A stretch of 64,000 bases of DNA from the NCBI RefSeq assembly GCF_014199525.1, contig NZ_JACHNU010000002.1, forward strand, positions 168,147-232,146, written 5' to 3'. Made by a program: the position numbers and the translations under genes. The notes beneath the pieces were generated by a model that was not told where the DNA came from, ran no database searches, and saw nothing but the letters and a program-made list of their open reading frames with translations. Of this stretch, positions 36,416-45,390 are shown piece by piece; position 1 is the stretch's first letter, and every line of letters starts with the position of its first letter. The stretch is from Conexibacter arvalis (lineage in GTDB: Bacteria > Actinomycetota > Thermoleophilia > Solirubrobacterales > Solirubrobacteraceae).

Positions 36416-38716
36416 CGCGGTCAGCCTCCGACCGGCGTCGTGGAGACGGCCGTCGCGGAGCTCGAGGACGCGGTCGAACGCCTCCAGGCCGGTCCGCTCG
36501 TGGGTGACGACGAGGACGGCGCGGCCGCCGGCGGCGCGGTCGAGGTCGGCGAGGAAGGCCTGCGCGGCAGGCGGGTCGAGCATCGCGGTGGGCTCGTCGA
36601 GCAGCAGGACCCGCGCCGGCGAGACGAGGCAGCGAGCGAGCGTGATCCGCTGCCGCTGGCCGCCGGAGACGGCGAACCCCTCCTCCCCGACGAGCGTCTC
36701 GATCCCGTCCGGCAGCGCCTCCAGCCATGCCCCGAGGCCGGTCGCCCGCAGCGCCGCCTCGACCTCGCGATCGCTGGCGCCGGGCGCGCCGATGCGGACG
36801 TTGTTCGCGATCGACGTGGCGAACAGATGCGCCTCCTGCCCCGCGAGGCGGACCCGCTCGTGCGCCGGCCCGTCGCCGCGCTCGATCGCCCCCTCGTCGG
36901 GCTCGGCGAGGCCGGCGAGCAGCTCGACCAGAACGGTCTTCCCGGCCCCGCTCGCTCCGATCACCGCAACCCGCTCCCCCGCCCCGAGCGCCAGGTCGAG
37001 CCCGTCGAGCACCACCGGCGCCCCCGCGCCTCCAGGGCGATGGCGAAGGCCGTGAGCCGCGAGGGCCGGGGCGCCTTGGGTGGCGTCGGCGATGCGCTCG
37101 CGCGCTCCGCTCGCCACGCCGCTGGCGTGTCCGGCGGTGGTCCGATCGGCCACGAAGGGAGGTCGCTCAGCGGCGGCGCGCTCGCTCGACGGCACGTCGG
37201 CGGACGCGACGGCGCGCGCCCCGCCCTCCGTCTTCTCGCCCCGGCGGTGCTCGACCGCGCCGCGCTCGCTCGGCGGCACGTCGACAGACGCGGCACGCGC
37301 TCCGCCCTCCCCCGTCGCCTCGTCCAGGCGGTGTCGGGCCTCGCCGCGCTCGCTCGACTGCACGTCGACAGACGCGGCGCGCGCTCCGCCCTCGCTCGTC
37401 CCCGCGTCCCGGCGGCGCAGGGCCGCGCCGCGCTCGGTCGGCGGCGTGTCGGCGGACGCGGCATGGCCCACCGCTTCGTCGAGGCGACGCTGGGCGGCGG
37501 AGACGCCGACGGCGCGGACGGCGGCCTCGGGGAGCGCGGTGACAGCCTCGAAGGCGCCGAGCGCGAGCAGAGCGAGTGCGCCGAGCCAGACCGGTGCGAG
37601 CCGGCCGTCGCTGGCGGGTCCGACCGCGACCGCGAGGACGGCGACCAGCGTCGCGCCGGAGATGAGCCCGCCGAGCGCCTGCGCGGCGGAGGCGGCGAGC
37701 GCGTCGCGGCGACCGATGCGCGAGAGGGCGGCGGACGCGCCGTCGAGCCGTGCGAGCCGCTCCGGCGCGCGCCCGGCGAGCGCCAGCTGCGGCGCGGCGT
37801 CGATCGCCTCGACCAGCTCGTCGACCAGCGCCGCCCGGGCCGCGCCCTGGCGCCGCAGCGCCCCACGCGCGGCAAGGTACGCCGCCGCCGGCACGACGGT
37901 CGCCGCGACGAGCAGCCCGCCCCCGAGCGCCAGCCCGGCGACCGGCAGGATCGCGGTCGCGAACCCGGTCGCCGCAAGCGCGGCGACCGCTGCGACCCCG
38001 ACCGGCCACCGCACGCGCACGTCGCGGTGCTGCAGCTCGTCGACGTCGACGACGAAGCGGCTGAGCAGATCGGCCGCACCAGGCACCGCACCGCTCCGCA
38101 CCGCCCCCGCCGCACCGCCCCGCACCGCGCCCGCGCCAGCCGCCGCACCGCTCCCGGCCGTGCCCGCCGCACCGCTCGCAGCCGCGTCCGCCGCACCGCT
38201 CGCAGCCGCGTCCGCCGCACCGCTCCGCACCGCGCCCACGCGCGCCGCCGCGCCGCTCCCGGCCGCGTCCGCCGCACCGCCCCGCACCGCGCCCGCGTGA
38301 GCCTCCCCGCCGCTCGCAGCCGCGCCGGCGTCGGCGACGAGCCGGCGGTACCAGCGGACGCGCAGCTCGGCGAGCTGGCGGAAGGCGGCATCGTGGGCGG
38401 CGATCCGCTCGCCGTAGCGGCCGAACGCGCGGACGAGGCCGAGCGCCCGCACGACGACGATCGCCGCGAGCAGCGCGAGCACCGGCGGCCGCTCGGCCGC
38501 GCGCGTCACCAGCCATCCGGACGCCGCCAGCAGCGCCGCTCCCGCGACCGCCGCACCCGCTCCGAGCGCGACGACGCGCACCGACGCCGGCAGCCGTCGC
38601 CACCCGCCGCCTCCACGCTCGCCGGCGCCGCCCACGGCTTCGACCCGCCACGCACTCACGCCGCCACCGCCTCGCTCGCCGGCACCGCCCGCGGCCTCCA
38701 CCCGCGTCACGCTCAT
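36389..38716 (-). CDS. cydC: Cytochrome bd assembly ABC transporter, CydC subunit
   Basis: The 775-aa ABC half-transporter (usual length near 550) pairs with CydD to export thiols or heme-related reductant for cytochrome bd assembly. The nucleotide domain has Walker A GASGAGKT, signature VSGGQRQRITLARC and Walker B LLLDEPTAML. The excess length comes from in-frame repeats: two 19-residue units at the N-terminus, an Ala/Gly repeat at about 135-215 inside the membrane domain, and four repeats of the EGGARAASVDV-SERG type at about 412-522 between membrane and nucleotide domains. The ATG at 38716 is one of six repeated start modules, so the true start is uncertain. Confidence 0.85.
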   Translation of the reverse strand: MSVTRVEAAGGAGERGGGGVSAWRVEAVGGAGERGGGGWRRLPASVRVVALGAGAAVAGAALLAASGWLVTRAAERPPVLALLAAIVVVRALGLVRAFGRYGERIAAHDAAFRQLAELRVRWYRRLVADAGAAASGGEAHAGAVRGGAADAAGSGAAARVGAVRSGAADAAASGAADAAASGAAGTAGSGAAAGAGAVRGGAAGAVRSGAVPGAADLLSRFVVDVDELQHRDVRVRWPVGVAAVAALAATGFATAILPVAGLALGGGLLVAATVVPAAAYLAARGALRRQGAARAALVDELVEAIDAAPQLALAGRAPERLARLDGASAALSRIGRRDALAASAAQALGGLISGATLVAVLAVAVGPASDGRLAPVWLGALALLALGAFEAVTALPEAAVRAVGVSAAQRRLDEAVGHAASADTPPTERGAALRRRDAGTSEGGARAASVDVQSSERGEARHRLDEATGEGGARAASVDVPPSERGAVEHRRGEKTEGGARAVASADVPSSERAAAERPPFVADRTTAGHASGVASGARERIADATQGAPALAAHGLRHRPGGAGAPVVLDGLDLALGAGERVAVIGASGAGKTVLVELLAGLAEPDEGAIERGDGPAHERVRLAGQEAHLFATSIANNVRIGAPGASDREVEAALRATGLGAWLEALPDGIETLVGEEGFAVSGGQRQRITLARCLVSPARVLLLDEPTAMLDPPAAQAFLADLDRAAGGRAVLVVTHERTGLEAFDRVLELRDGRLHDAGRRLTAEHWLSARV

Positions 38717-38892
38717 GCCACCACCGCCTCGCTCGCGGTCTCCACCCACCGCACGCTCATACCGCCACCGCCACGCTCGCGGTCTCCACCCGCCACGCAC
38801 TCACGCCGCCACCGCCACGCTCGCGTTCTCCACCCGCCACGCACTCACGCCGCCACCGCCACGCTCGCGGTCTCCACCCGCCGCGCGCTCAT
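38603..38892 (-). repeat. Tandem array of the cydC start module
   Basis: Six head-to-tail units read on the minus strand start with ATG or GTG at 38892, 38848, 38804, 38760, 38716 and 38659. The first four are exactly 44 nt long and the last two 57 nt. Each opens ATGAGYG or GTGAGTG, followed by CGGGTGGAG-like text and a GGCGGTGGCGGC tail. Since 44 is not a multiple of 3, the first four change frame; only the starts at 38716 and 38659 are in frame with cydC. The first overlaps the cydD stop as ATGA. Confidence 0.85.
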
Positions 38893-40661
38893 GCCGCCAC
38901 CGCCTCGCGGTCGCGGGCGATCGAGAGGACGCGGCCGTCGCGCAGCTCGACGACGTCGTCGCAGACCGCGATCACGGCGGGGTCGTGTGTCGCGACGACC
39001 GCGGTCCGGCCGGCCGCGGCGGCGCGGATGCCCTCGGCCGCGCGTGCGGCGCTGTCGGGGTCGAGGTGGGCGGTCGGCTCGTCGAGCAGCAGCAGCGGCG
39101 TCCGCGACAGGAGCGCGCCGGCCAGCGCCAGCCGCTGGCGCTGGCCGCCGGACAGCCCGCGCCCGCCCGGACCGACCACGGTCTCCACCCCCGCCTCCAG
39201 CTCGGCGACGACATCGGCCGCGTCGGCCCGCTCCAGCGCGCGCGCAAGCTCCTCGTCGCTCGCATCCGGCGCCTGCAGCAGCAGCGTCTCCGCCAGCGGT
39301 CCGCGCAGCAGCGCCGGCCGCTGCCCAAGCCACGCGACCTCCCGCCACCACGCCTCGCGCGTGAAGGACGTGAGCGGCACCGCCGCCCCCGCGCCGCCCA
39401 TCCCAGTCGCCGCACCGGCCACGCCGCCCAGCGCCGCCGCGCCCGCGCCGAGCGGGCCGACGAGGACCTCGCCGGCGTCCGGCTCGCGCAGACGGGCGAG
39501 CAGCGCCAGGACCGTCGACTTGCCGGCGCCGGAAGCGCCGACCAGCGCGGTCAGGCGGCCGGGGGCGATCGTCAGGTCGACGCCGTCGAGCGCGGGCGGC
39601 CGGCCGGCGCCGCCGAGCACCGTCACGTCGCGCAGCGTCAGCGGCGCGGACGGGATGAATGGCGGTCTGTGTCCCTCCTGGGGATACAGACCGCCACTCG
39701 TCGGCTCGCCGACGAGGTCGAGCAGCTTGCCGGCGGCGGCGGCGCCGTCCTCGGCGGCGTGGTAGCGCTGGCCGGCGAGTCGCAGCGGCACGTAGACCTC
39801 GGGCGCGAGCAGCAGCACGAACAGGCCGGCCTCGAAGCCGAGCGCGCCCTCGGCGAGCTGGACGCCGACGACCGCCGCCGCGATCGCCGTCCCGACCATC
39901 GCCATCAGCTCCAGCACGAGCGCGGAGAGGAAGGCGACCCGCAGCGCCGCGACCGACTCGAGCCGGTAGCGCTCGCCGATCGCCCCGAGCGTCTCAGCCT
40001 GCGCCGCGGCGCGGCCGTGGGCGCGCAGCGTCGGCAGGCCGCGGACGACGTCGAGGAAGTGGGAGCCGAGCACGCCCAGCGCCTGCCGCCGCTCCGCGAT
40101 CCGCTCGGCGCTCGCCTTCCCGACCAGCACCATGAAGACCACGACGAGCGGGAGCGTCAGCGCGAGCAGGATCGCCACCGGCAGGTCCCGCCAGCCGATC
40201 GCGACGACCAGCCCGAACGGCACGACCGCCGCCAGCGCCATCTGCGGCACCGCCTTCGCGTAGTAGTCGGCGAGCGCGTCGACGCCGTGGACGGCGGCGG
40301 TCGCCAGCTCGCCGCGGCGCGCCTCCTCGACCTGCCGCGCGCGGGCGGAGAGGACATGCGCCGCGACGCGCCGGCGCAGCTCGTCCATCGCGCGCTCCGC
40401 GGCGCGGCGGCCGAGCCACTCGGTGATGGCCGACAGCAGCGCCCGCCCGGCGAGCGCCGCCGCAAGCAGCGCGAACGTTCCCTGCAGCGCGCCGAGGTCG
40501 CCGCTCCCGAAGGCCGCGCCGTCGACGATCCGCGCGATCGCGGCCGCCTGCACGACGAGCAGCGCCGCGCCGACCACCCCGGCGGCGATCGCGCCGCCGA
40601 GCAGGAGCCGCGCGCGCGGCGCGAGGCCGAGCAGCCGGCGGTGGACCGCTCTTGCGTTCAC
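38889..40661 (-). CDS. cydD: Cytochrome bd assembly ABC transporter, CydD subunit
   Basis: The 590-aa ABC half-transporter has about six membrane helices, then Walker A GASGAGKST, signature LSGGQRQRLALAGAL and Walker B LLLLDEPTAHLD. It forms a heterodimer with CydC. The GTG at 40661 overlaps the cydB stop (GTGA). Around residues 320-336, between the membrane and ATPase domains, the coding sequence is a 49-nt palindrome relative (39654-39702). A Gly/Ala-rich insert lies after Walker A at about 407-432. The gene order cydA-B-D-C is the usual actinobacterial cluster. Confidence 0.9.
   Translation of the reverse strand: MNARAVHRRLLGLAPRARLLLGGAIAAGVVGAALLVVQAAAIARIVDGAAFGSGDLGALQGTFALLAAALAGRALLSAITEWLGRRAAERAMDELRRRVAAHVLSARARQVEEARRGELATAAVHGVDALADYYAKAVPQMALAAVVPFGLVVAIGWRDLPVAILLALTLPLVVVFMVLVGKASAERIAERRQALGVLGSHFLDVVRGLPTLRAHGRAAAQAETLGAIGERYRLESVAALRVAFLSALVLELMAMVGTAIAAAVVGVQLAEGALGFEAGLFVLLLAPEVYVPLRLAGQRYHAAEDGAAAAGKLLDLVGEPTSGGLYPQEGHRPPFIPSAPLTLRDVTVLGGAGRPPALDGVDLTIAPGRLTALVGASGAGKSTVLALLARLREPDAGEVLVGPLGAGAAALGGVAGAATGMGGAGAAVPLTSFTREAWWREVAWLGQRPALLRGPLAETLLLQAPDASDEELARALERADAADVVAELEAGVETVVGPGGRGLSGGQRQRLALAGALLSRTPLLLLDEPTAHLDPDSAARAAEGIRAAAAGRTAVVATHDPAVIAVCDDVVELRDGRVLSIARDREAVAA
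39654..39702. repeat. 49-nt palindrome (copy 7) inside cydD
   Basis: The arms GATGAATGGCGGTCTGT and ACAGACCGCCACTCGTC pair with few mismatches, and the total is again 49 nt. The outer GAGTGGCG resembles the 15306 and 53264 copies. It is read through in frame by cydD. Confidence 0.65.
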
Positions 40662-42004
40662 CAGCCGCCGCTCCCCGCCCGGCCCGGTCCGCCGCCGCCC
40701 GGCGCCTCCCCGCCGCGCGCGTCGCGCCCGGCCGCGCCGCCGCCGCCAGACGGCGACCAGCCGCCGCCTGCCGAGCCCGTCGCGCCGCCGCCAGACGGCG
40801 ACCAGCCGCCGCCTGCCGAGCCCGTCGCGCCGCCGCCAGACGGCGACCAGCCGACGCCGGACGAGCCCGTCGCGGCCGCCGACCCGGCCGCGCCCGCCGA
40901 GCCGGCCGCGCCCGCCCCGCCTCCGGAGCCGCCGTCGCCGCCGACCTTCTCCGCGACCCTCGCGATCAGGTCGATCGGGCTCGGCAGCGGCGCGCCGACG
41001 GCGGCGCGCGTCACGCGCTCGCGGAACAGCCAGTAGCTCCACGCCTGGATCGCCAGCAGCAGCGGGAGCAGCAGGCCGGTCAGGATCGTCATCAGCGTCA
41101 GCGTGTAGCTGCCCGCGGCGACGTCGGCGAGCGCCAGCCCCGCGCCGCCGTCGGCGCCGTTCAGGCCCGCCGGGAAGAGCGCGCAGAACCAGACCGCGAC
41201 GAGCAGCCCGATCGCCGCGCACCCCGCCGCGAACGCCCGTCCGGCCCGCCGCGCGAGCGCCCCCGCGACCAGCACGCCGAGCGCGGCCGCGCAGCCGGCG
41301 AAGGCGATCCAGCCGAGCACGCCCAGCCCGCCGACGCCGATCGCCGTCCAGACCAGCAGCGCGCCGACGAGCAGCGCGGCGGCCGGAGCCGCGAGGCGCA
41401 GCTCGCGGGAAGCGCGCGCGCTCACCTCGCCGTCGGTCCGCAGCGTGAGGAAGGCGGCGCCGAGCGCGCGGCAGAGCGCGACGAGCGCGAGCCCGCCGAG
41501 CACCGCGTAGACGGAGACGATGTCGAGCGGCCCGCCGACCGCCTCCTCGCCGCGCAGCGCGACGCCGTGCAGCGCGGCGCTCCAGATCAGCCCCCAGCAG
41601 AACGGCGCGACGGTGCTCGCGCCGAGCAGCACGCGCTCCCAGCCGCGCCGCCAGCGCTCGTCGTCGCGCTTGCCGATCAGCTCGATCGCGGCATTGCGCG
41701 AGATCAGCGCCAGCAGCACGAGGAACAGCGGCAGGTAGAGGCTCGACGACCAGGCCGCGTACCAGCCGGGGAAGGCGCCGAACATGCCGACGACGGCGAT
41801 CACGACCCACACCTCGTTGGCCGCCCAGGTCGGGCCGATCGCGTGCAGCGCGACGCGCCGGTCGTGGTGGTCGCCGGTGCCCCCGCGCACCCGCGCGATC
41901 AGCATCCCGACGCCGAAGTCGAACCCCTCCAGCACCAGGTAGAGCGTCCACAGCAGCGCGATCGCGACGAGCCAGATCGTCTGCAGGACAGTCAGGTCAG
42001 GCAT
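40658..42004 (-). CDS. cydB: Cytochrome bd ubiquinol oxidase subunit II
   Basis: The 448-aa membrane subunit (usual 340-380) pairs with CydA in the high-affinity quinol oxidase. Text such as LVLEGFDFGVGML near the start and GPTWAANEVWVV is characteristic. After the last helix (about residue 330) an unusual cytoplasmic tail of some 90 residues holds three perfect-to-near-perfect 15-residue repeats (GGGWSPSGGGATGSA), encoded by 45-nt tandem repeats at about 40725-40860. The tail is likely disordered. The stop overlaps the cydD start. Confidence 0.93.
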   Translation of the reverse strand: MPDLTVLQTIWLVAIALLWTLYLVLEGFDFGVGMLIARVRGGTGDHHDRRVALHAIGPTWAANEVWVVIAVVGMFGAFPGWYAAWSSSLYLPLFLVLLALISRNAAIELIGKRDDERWRRGWERVLLGASTVAPFCWGLIWSAALHGVALRGEEAVGGPLDIVSVYAVLGGLALVALCRALGAAFLTLRTDGEVSARASRELRLAAPAAALLVGALLVWTAIGVGGLGVLGWIAFAGCAAALGVLVAGALARRAGRAFAAGCAAIGLLVAVWFCALFPAGLNGADGGAGLALADVAAGSYTLTLMTILTGLLLPLLLAIQAWSYWLFRERVTRAAVGAPLPSPIDLIARVAEKVGGDGGSGGGAGAAGSAGAAGSAAATGSSGVGWSPSGGGATGSAGGGWSPSGGGATGSAGGGWSPSGGGGAAGRDARGGEAPGGGGPGRAGSGGW

Positions 42005-42016
42005 CCCCAGGCTCCC

Positions 42017-43432
42017 TTAGTACGTGAGTGCGAGGTCGGAGGACGAGCGACGGCCGGCGGCCTCCGCCCCGGCCGGCTCGCTCTGCGTGTGCTCGCCCTC
42101 CACTCCCTCGCGCAGCTCGCGCGCGAGCACGCGGCCGGAGAAGAAGAAGGTCGTCAGGTAGAAGGCGAGGTAGCCGGCGAGCGACAGCCCGACCGCCCAC
42201 ACGCCGACGTTGGCCGAGTTGGCGACGTCGGTCTTCAGCAGCCCTTCGACGACCCACGGCTGGCGGCCGCCCTCGCGCAGGATCCAGCCGCCGGCCTGCG
42301 CCAGGAACGGCAGCGCGACCGCCGCGATCGCCAGCTGCAGGAAGCGCCTCGACCGCTCCAGCGTCCCGCGCCACAGCAGGAAGCAGCCGAGCGCCATCAC
42401 GGCGATCATCGCGGTGCCGGCGCCGACCATCGCGCGGAAGCTCCAGTACATGAGGCCGACGATCGGCACGTAATTGCCCGGGCCGTGCTCGGCGACCGCC
42501 TCGGCCTGCAGCTCGTCGATCCCGCGCACGGTCGAGGTCGGCGAGAAGTCGTTCAGCAGCGACAGCGCCATCGGCAGCTTCACGTCGACGAGCAGGTCGC
42601 CGGGGTTGGCGGCGAAGCCGGCGAGCGCGAACAGCGACAGGCCGGCCGGGCTCTCGGTCTCGTACAGCGCCTCGGCGGCCGCCATCTTCATCGGCTGCTG
42701 CTTCAACGCCAGCATCCCCTGGAAGTGGCCGAAGGTGGCGGCGCCGATCGCGGCGACGAGCCCGATCTTCAGCGCCATCGCGGCGACCGGCTTGAACAGC
42801 TCCGCGTCGCGGCCGCGCAGCAGGTGCCAGGCGGCGACGGCGAGCACGATCACCGAGCCGGTCAGCAGCGCGGCGAAGAGGACGTGCGCGGTCGTCAGCC
42901 CGACGTTGAGGTTGAACAGCACCGGCAGCACGTTGGTCAGCTGCGCCTTGCCGTCGACCAGCTCGTAGCCGACCGGGTGCTGCATCCACGAGTTCGCGAC
43001 GAGGATCGCGTAGGCCGACAGCAGCGCGGCGCCGGCGACGATCCACAGGCAGGCGAGGTGGAGCCGTCTCGGCAGCCGCCCCCAGCCGAACATCCACAGC
43101 CCGAGGAAGACCGCCTCGACGAAGAAGGCCGCGAGCCCCTCCAACGCCAGCGGCGCGCCGAAGACGTCGCCGACGTAGGCCGAGAAGCGCGACCAGTTCA
43201 TGCCGAACTGGAAGGTCTGCAGGATGCCGGTGACGACGCCGACCGCGAACGACAGCAGCATCGCCTTGCCGAAGAACTTCGTCAGCCGCAGCCATCTCTC
43301 GTCGCCGCTGCGATGCCAGCGCGTCTGCATCACGGCGACGTAGATCACGAGGCCGATCGAGCAGGCGACGATGGCGAAGTGCAGCAGCGTCGTGAGGCCG
43401 AACTGCCAGCGTGCGAGATCGAGACTGTTCAC
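42017..43432 (-). CDS. cydA: Cytochrome bd ubiquinol oxidase subunit I
   Basis: The 471-aa heme-bearing subunit oxidises quinol and reduces oxygen at high affinity, useful under low oxygen or NO. The heme ligand His18 (TTLLHFAIV) and His183 (LTTAHVL) are present, and GREGGRQPW-like text (REGGRQPWVVEGLL) is conserved. The Q-loop is the short type usual in Gram-positives. The GTG at 43432 has AGGAG 6 nt upstream. It leads the cydABDC operon and is divergent from a PdtaS-like kinase gene. Confidence 0.94.
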   Translation of the reverse strand: MNSLDLARWQFGLTTLLHFAIVACSIGLVIYVAVMQTRWHRSGDERWLRLTKFFGKAMLLSFAVGVVTGILQTFQFGMNWSRFSAYVGDVFGAPLALEGLAAFFVEAVFLGLWMFGWGRLPRRLHLACLWIVAGAALLSAYAILVANSWMQHPVGYELVDGKAQLTNVLPVLFNLNVGLTTAHVLFAALLTGSVIVLAVAAWHLLRGRDAELFKPVAAMALKIGLVAAIGAATFGHFQGMLALKQQPMKMAAAEALYETESPAGLSLFALAGFAANPGDLLVDVKLPMALSLLNDFSPTSTVRGIDELQAEAVAEHGPGNYVPIVGLMYWSFRAMVGAGTAMIAVMALGCFLLWRGTLERSRRFLQLAIAAVALPFLAQAGGWILREGGRQPWVVEGLLKTDVANSANVGVWAVGLSLAGYLAFYLTTFFFSGRVLARELREGVEGEHTQSEPAGAEAAGRRSSSDLALTY

Positions 43433-43453
43433 ATTGGGCTCCTGTCGCGGTCG

Positions 43454-43550
43454 GCCGCCTCGCGAGGCGGCGGATGGCGGGCGATCAGGACCCTGGCGAC
43501 GGCGTCGTCGTGAACAGCGCGTCGGGTCCGACGATAGCAATGCGTACGCT
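43454..43550. promoter_or_regulatory. Divergent cydA/kinase control region with an 18-bp palindrome
   Basis: The perfect palindrome GCCGCCTCGCGAGGCGGC (43454-43471) lies in the cydA leader, 10 nt before its Shine-Dalgarno sequence. A minus-strand -10 TATCGT (43536-43531) for cydA and a plus-strand -10 TACGCT (43545-43550) for the kinase lie back to back. The palindrome could be an operator or an RNA hairpin that controls cydA. Confidence 0.55.
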
Positions 43551-43557
43551 GGAAGGC

Positions 43558-44817
43558 GTGACCCCCCGCCGCTCACCGATGCCCGTCGAGCACCCGCCCG
43601 CGGACGCCCGCCGCGAGGCGATGCGCGCCGGCCTGCTGCTCGGCTGGCTGTCGGTCGCGGCGGTGCTCGTCGAGCTGGCGCTGGGGATGCCGGTCCGCCA
43701 CGAGACGGCCGTCGTCGCGCTGGCGCTGGCGGCCGCGATCGGCAACGGCGCGATGCCGTTCGTGCCGTGGGGCCGGCTGCTGCCGGAGCGCTACTCGGGT
43801 GCCGGCACGCTGCTCGACCTGTGGGCCGGCGCGCTGCTGGTCTTCGTCGGCGCGCTGGTCGTGCTCGCCGGCGCCGAGGCGCGCTTCGACCTGCTGCTGT
43901 TCCTCGTCCTGCCCTTTATCGCGGTCACCCACGAGGGCCGCAGACTGGCGGCGTGGCTGGCGGCGACGGCGATCGTCTTCGCGGCCGCGATGGCGCTCGC
44001 GCCGGCGCCGCTCGACGCCGGCGAGATCGCGCTCCACGCGGTGCTGCTGATCGCCTCCGCGACACTGGCGCTGGCGCTGGCGCGGGCGACCCGACGGACC
44101 GCCGAGGCGGCGGCGCGCGCGGCCGCCGCGGCCGAGCTGGAGCAGGCGCTGCTGGCCGAGTCCCACCACCGCATCAAGAACTCGCTGCAGACGGTCGCCG
44201 ACCTGCTGCTGCTCGGCCGCCCCGAGGACGCGAGCGGCGGCGAGGCGTTCGACGCGACCGCCGCCCGCATCCGCTCGATCGCCGCGGTCCACCACCTGCT
44301 GGCCGGCGAGCGCGGCGGCACGGTCGCCGCAGACGAGCTGCTGCGCACGGTCGTCGCCGCGAGCGCCTCGCCGCGCGAGGAGGTCGTCGTCGTCAGCGAC
44401 GAGCTGCGGCTCCACTCGGCGCAGGCGCAGCAGCTCGGCGTGATCGCCAACGAGCTGGTCGCCAACGCGCTGCGCCACGGCGGCCCGCCGATCGCGGTCG
44501 TGCTGGCGTCGGCCGGCGGCGGCGAGGTCGTGCTCGAGGTGCGCGACGGCGGGCGGGCCGGCGCCGTCTCGGCCGGCGCGGACGCCGCGAGCCGTGGCGG
44601 CTCGGCGGCCGGCGGGAACGGCGCGGGCGCTGGCGGCGCCGACGGCCGGCGCGCCCCGTCCGCCACCGCCGCGCCCACCGGCCTCGGCCTGACGCTCGTC
44701 AGGCAGATCGCCGAGGCCGGCCTCGGCGGCTCGTTCGCGCTCGACGCGCGCGACGACGGCTCGACCATCGCCGTCCTCCGCTTCAATGTGGCCGACCATG
44801 CGCATCCTGATCGCTGA
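43558..44817 (+). CDS. Sensor histidine kinase, HisKA_2 type (PdtaS-like)
   Basis: The 419-aa kinase has about five or six N-terminal hydrophobic helices (residues 20-180) and no obvious extracellular domain. A short coiled coil leads to the phospho-acceptor box at His203-His204 (ESHHRIKNSLQTV), and an HATPase domain follows with NELVANALRHG. A Gly/Ala-rich insert at about 340-378 interrupts the ATPase domain ahead of GLGLTLVRQI. It is leaderless (TACGCT 7 nt before GTG). It overlaps its ANTAR regulator by 20 nt and is divergent from cydABDC. Confidence 0.88.
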   Translation: MTPRRSPMPVEHPPADARREAMRAGLLLGWLSVAAVLVELALGMPVRHETAVVALALAAAIGNGAMPFVPWGRLLPERYSGAGTLLDLWAGALLVFVGALVVLAGAEARFDLLLFLVLPFIAVTHEGRRLAAWLAATAIVFAAAMALAPAPLDAGEIALHAVLLIASATLALALARATRRTAEAAARAAAAAELEQALLAESHHRIKNSLQTVADLLLLGRPEDASGGEAFDATAARIRSIAAVHHLLAGERGGTVAADELLRTVVAASASPREEVVVVSDELRLHSAQAQQLGVIANELVANALRHGGPPIAVVLASAGGGEVVLEVRDGGRAGAVSAGADAASRGGSAAGGNGAGAGGADGRRAPSATAAPTGLGLTLVRQIAEAGLGGSFALDARDDGSTIAVLRFNVADHAHPDR

Positions 44818-45379
44818 GGACGACCCGGTCATCGCGATCGGCCTGACCGCCCGCCTGCGAGCGCTCGGTCACGAGCCGCTCGGCCCCGCCAGCGACGGCC
44901 AGCACGCCGTCGAGCTCGCGCGCGAGGACCCGCCCGACCTGTACCTGTTCGACGTCGACATGCCGCGCCTCGACGGCCTCGCCGCGGCGCGCGCGCTGAG
45001 CGAGGAGGGGCTGCGCCGGCCGATCGTCGTCATCACCGGCGTCGACGACCCCGACCTCATAGACCGCTCGATCGCGACCGGCGTATCCGCCTACCTGACC
45101 AAGCCGATCGACGACCGCGCGCTCGACGCCGGCATCCGCCTCGCCGCCAGCCGCCACGAGGAGTTCCGCGCGCTGGAGGCGGAGGTGACGAAGGCGCAGC
45201 AGGCGCTCGTCGACCGCAAGCTGATCGAGCAGGCGAAGGGGATCCTGATCACCGCGACGGGCGTCAGCGAGCCGGAGGCCTTCCGCCGCATCCAGCGCGC
45301 CGCCCGCGACCGCAACCTCAGGCTGGTCGAGGTCGCCCGCCGGATCGTCGACCAGCAGGCGCTGTTGGACGGCAGATAG
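44798..45379 (+). CDS. ANTAR-domain response regulator (PdtaR-like)
   Basis: The 193-aa protein has a receiver (EDDP pair, phospho-acceptor Asp52 in LFDVDMPR, Lys in YLTKPID) and a C-terminal ANTAR domain (about 125-185; LIEQAKGILITATGVSEPEA). ANTAR domains bind paired small RNA hairpins and prevent transcription termination. The upstream kinase overlaps it by 20 nt and is surely its partner. The target leaders are unknown; the cydA leader opposite is one candidate by position. Confidence 0.92.
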   Translation: MRILIAEDDPVIAIGLTARLRALGHEPLGPASDGQHAVELAREDPPDLYLFDVDMPRLDGLAAARALSEEGLRRPIVVITGVDDPDLIDRSIATGVSAYLTKPIDDRALDAGIRLAASRHEEFRALEAEVTKAQQALVDRKLIEQAKGILITATGVSEPEAFRRIQRAARDRNLRLVEVARRIVDQQALLDGR

Positions 45380-45390
45380 CGGGGCGGGAG

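Noticed and set aside
38717-38892. Possible CRISPR-like direct repeat array
   Set aside because: The 44-nt units are contiguous with no unique spacers and each contains a start codon, so it is a tandem repeat.
43454-43471. The 18-bp cydA-leader palindrome as a member of the 49-nt class
   Set aside because: The pairing stops after 9 bp on each side, so it lacks the 24-nt arms.
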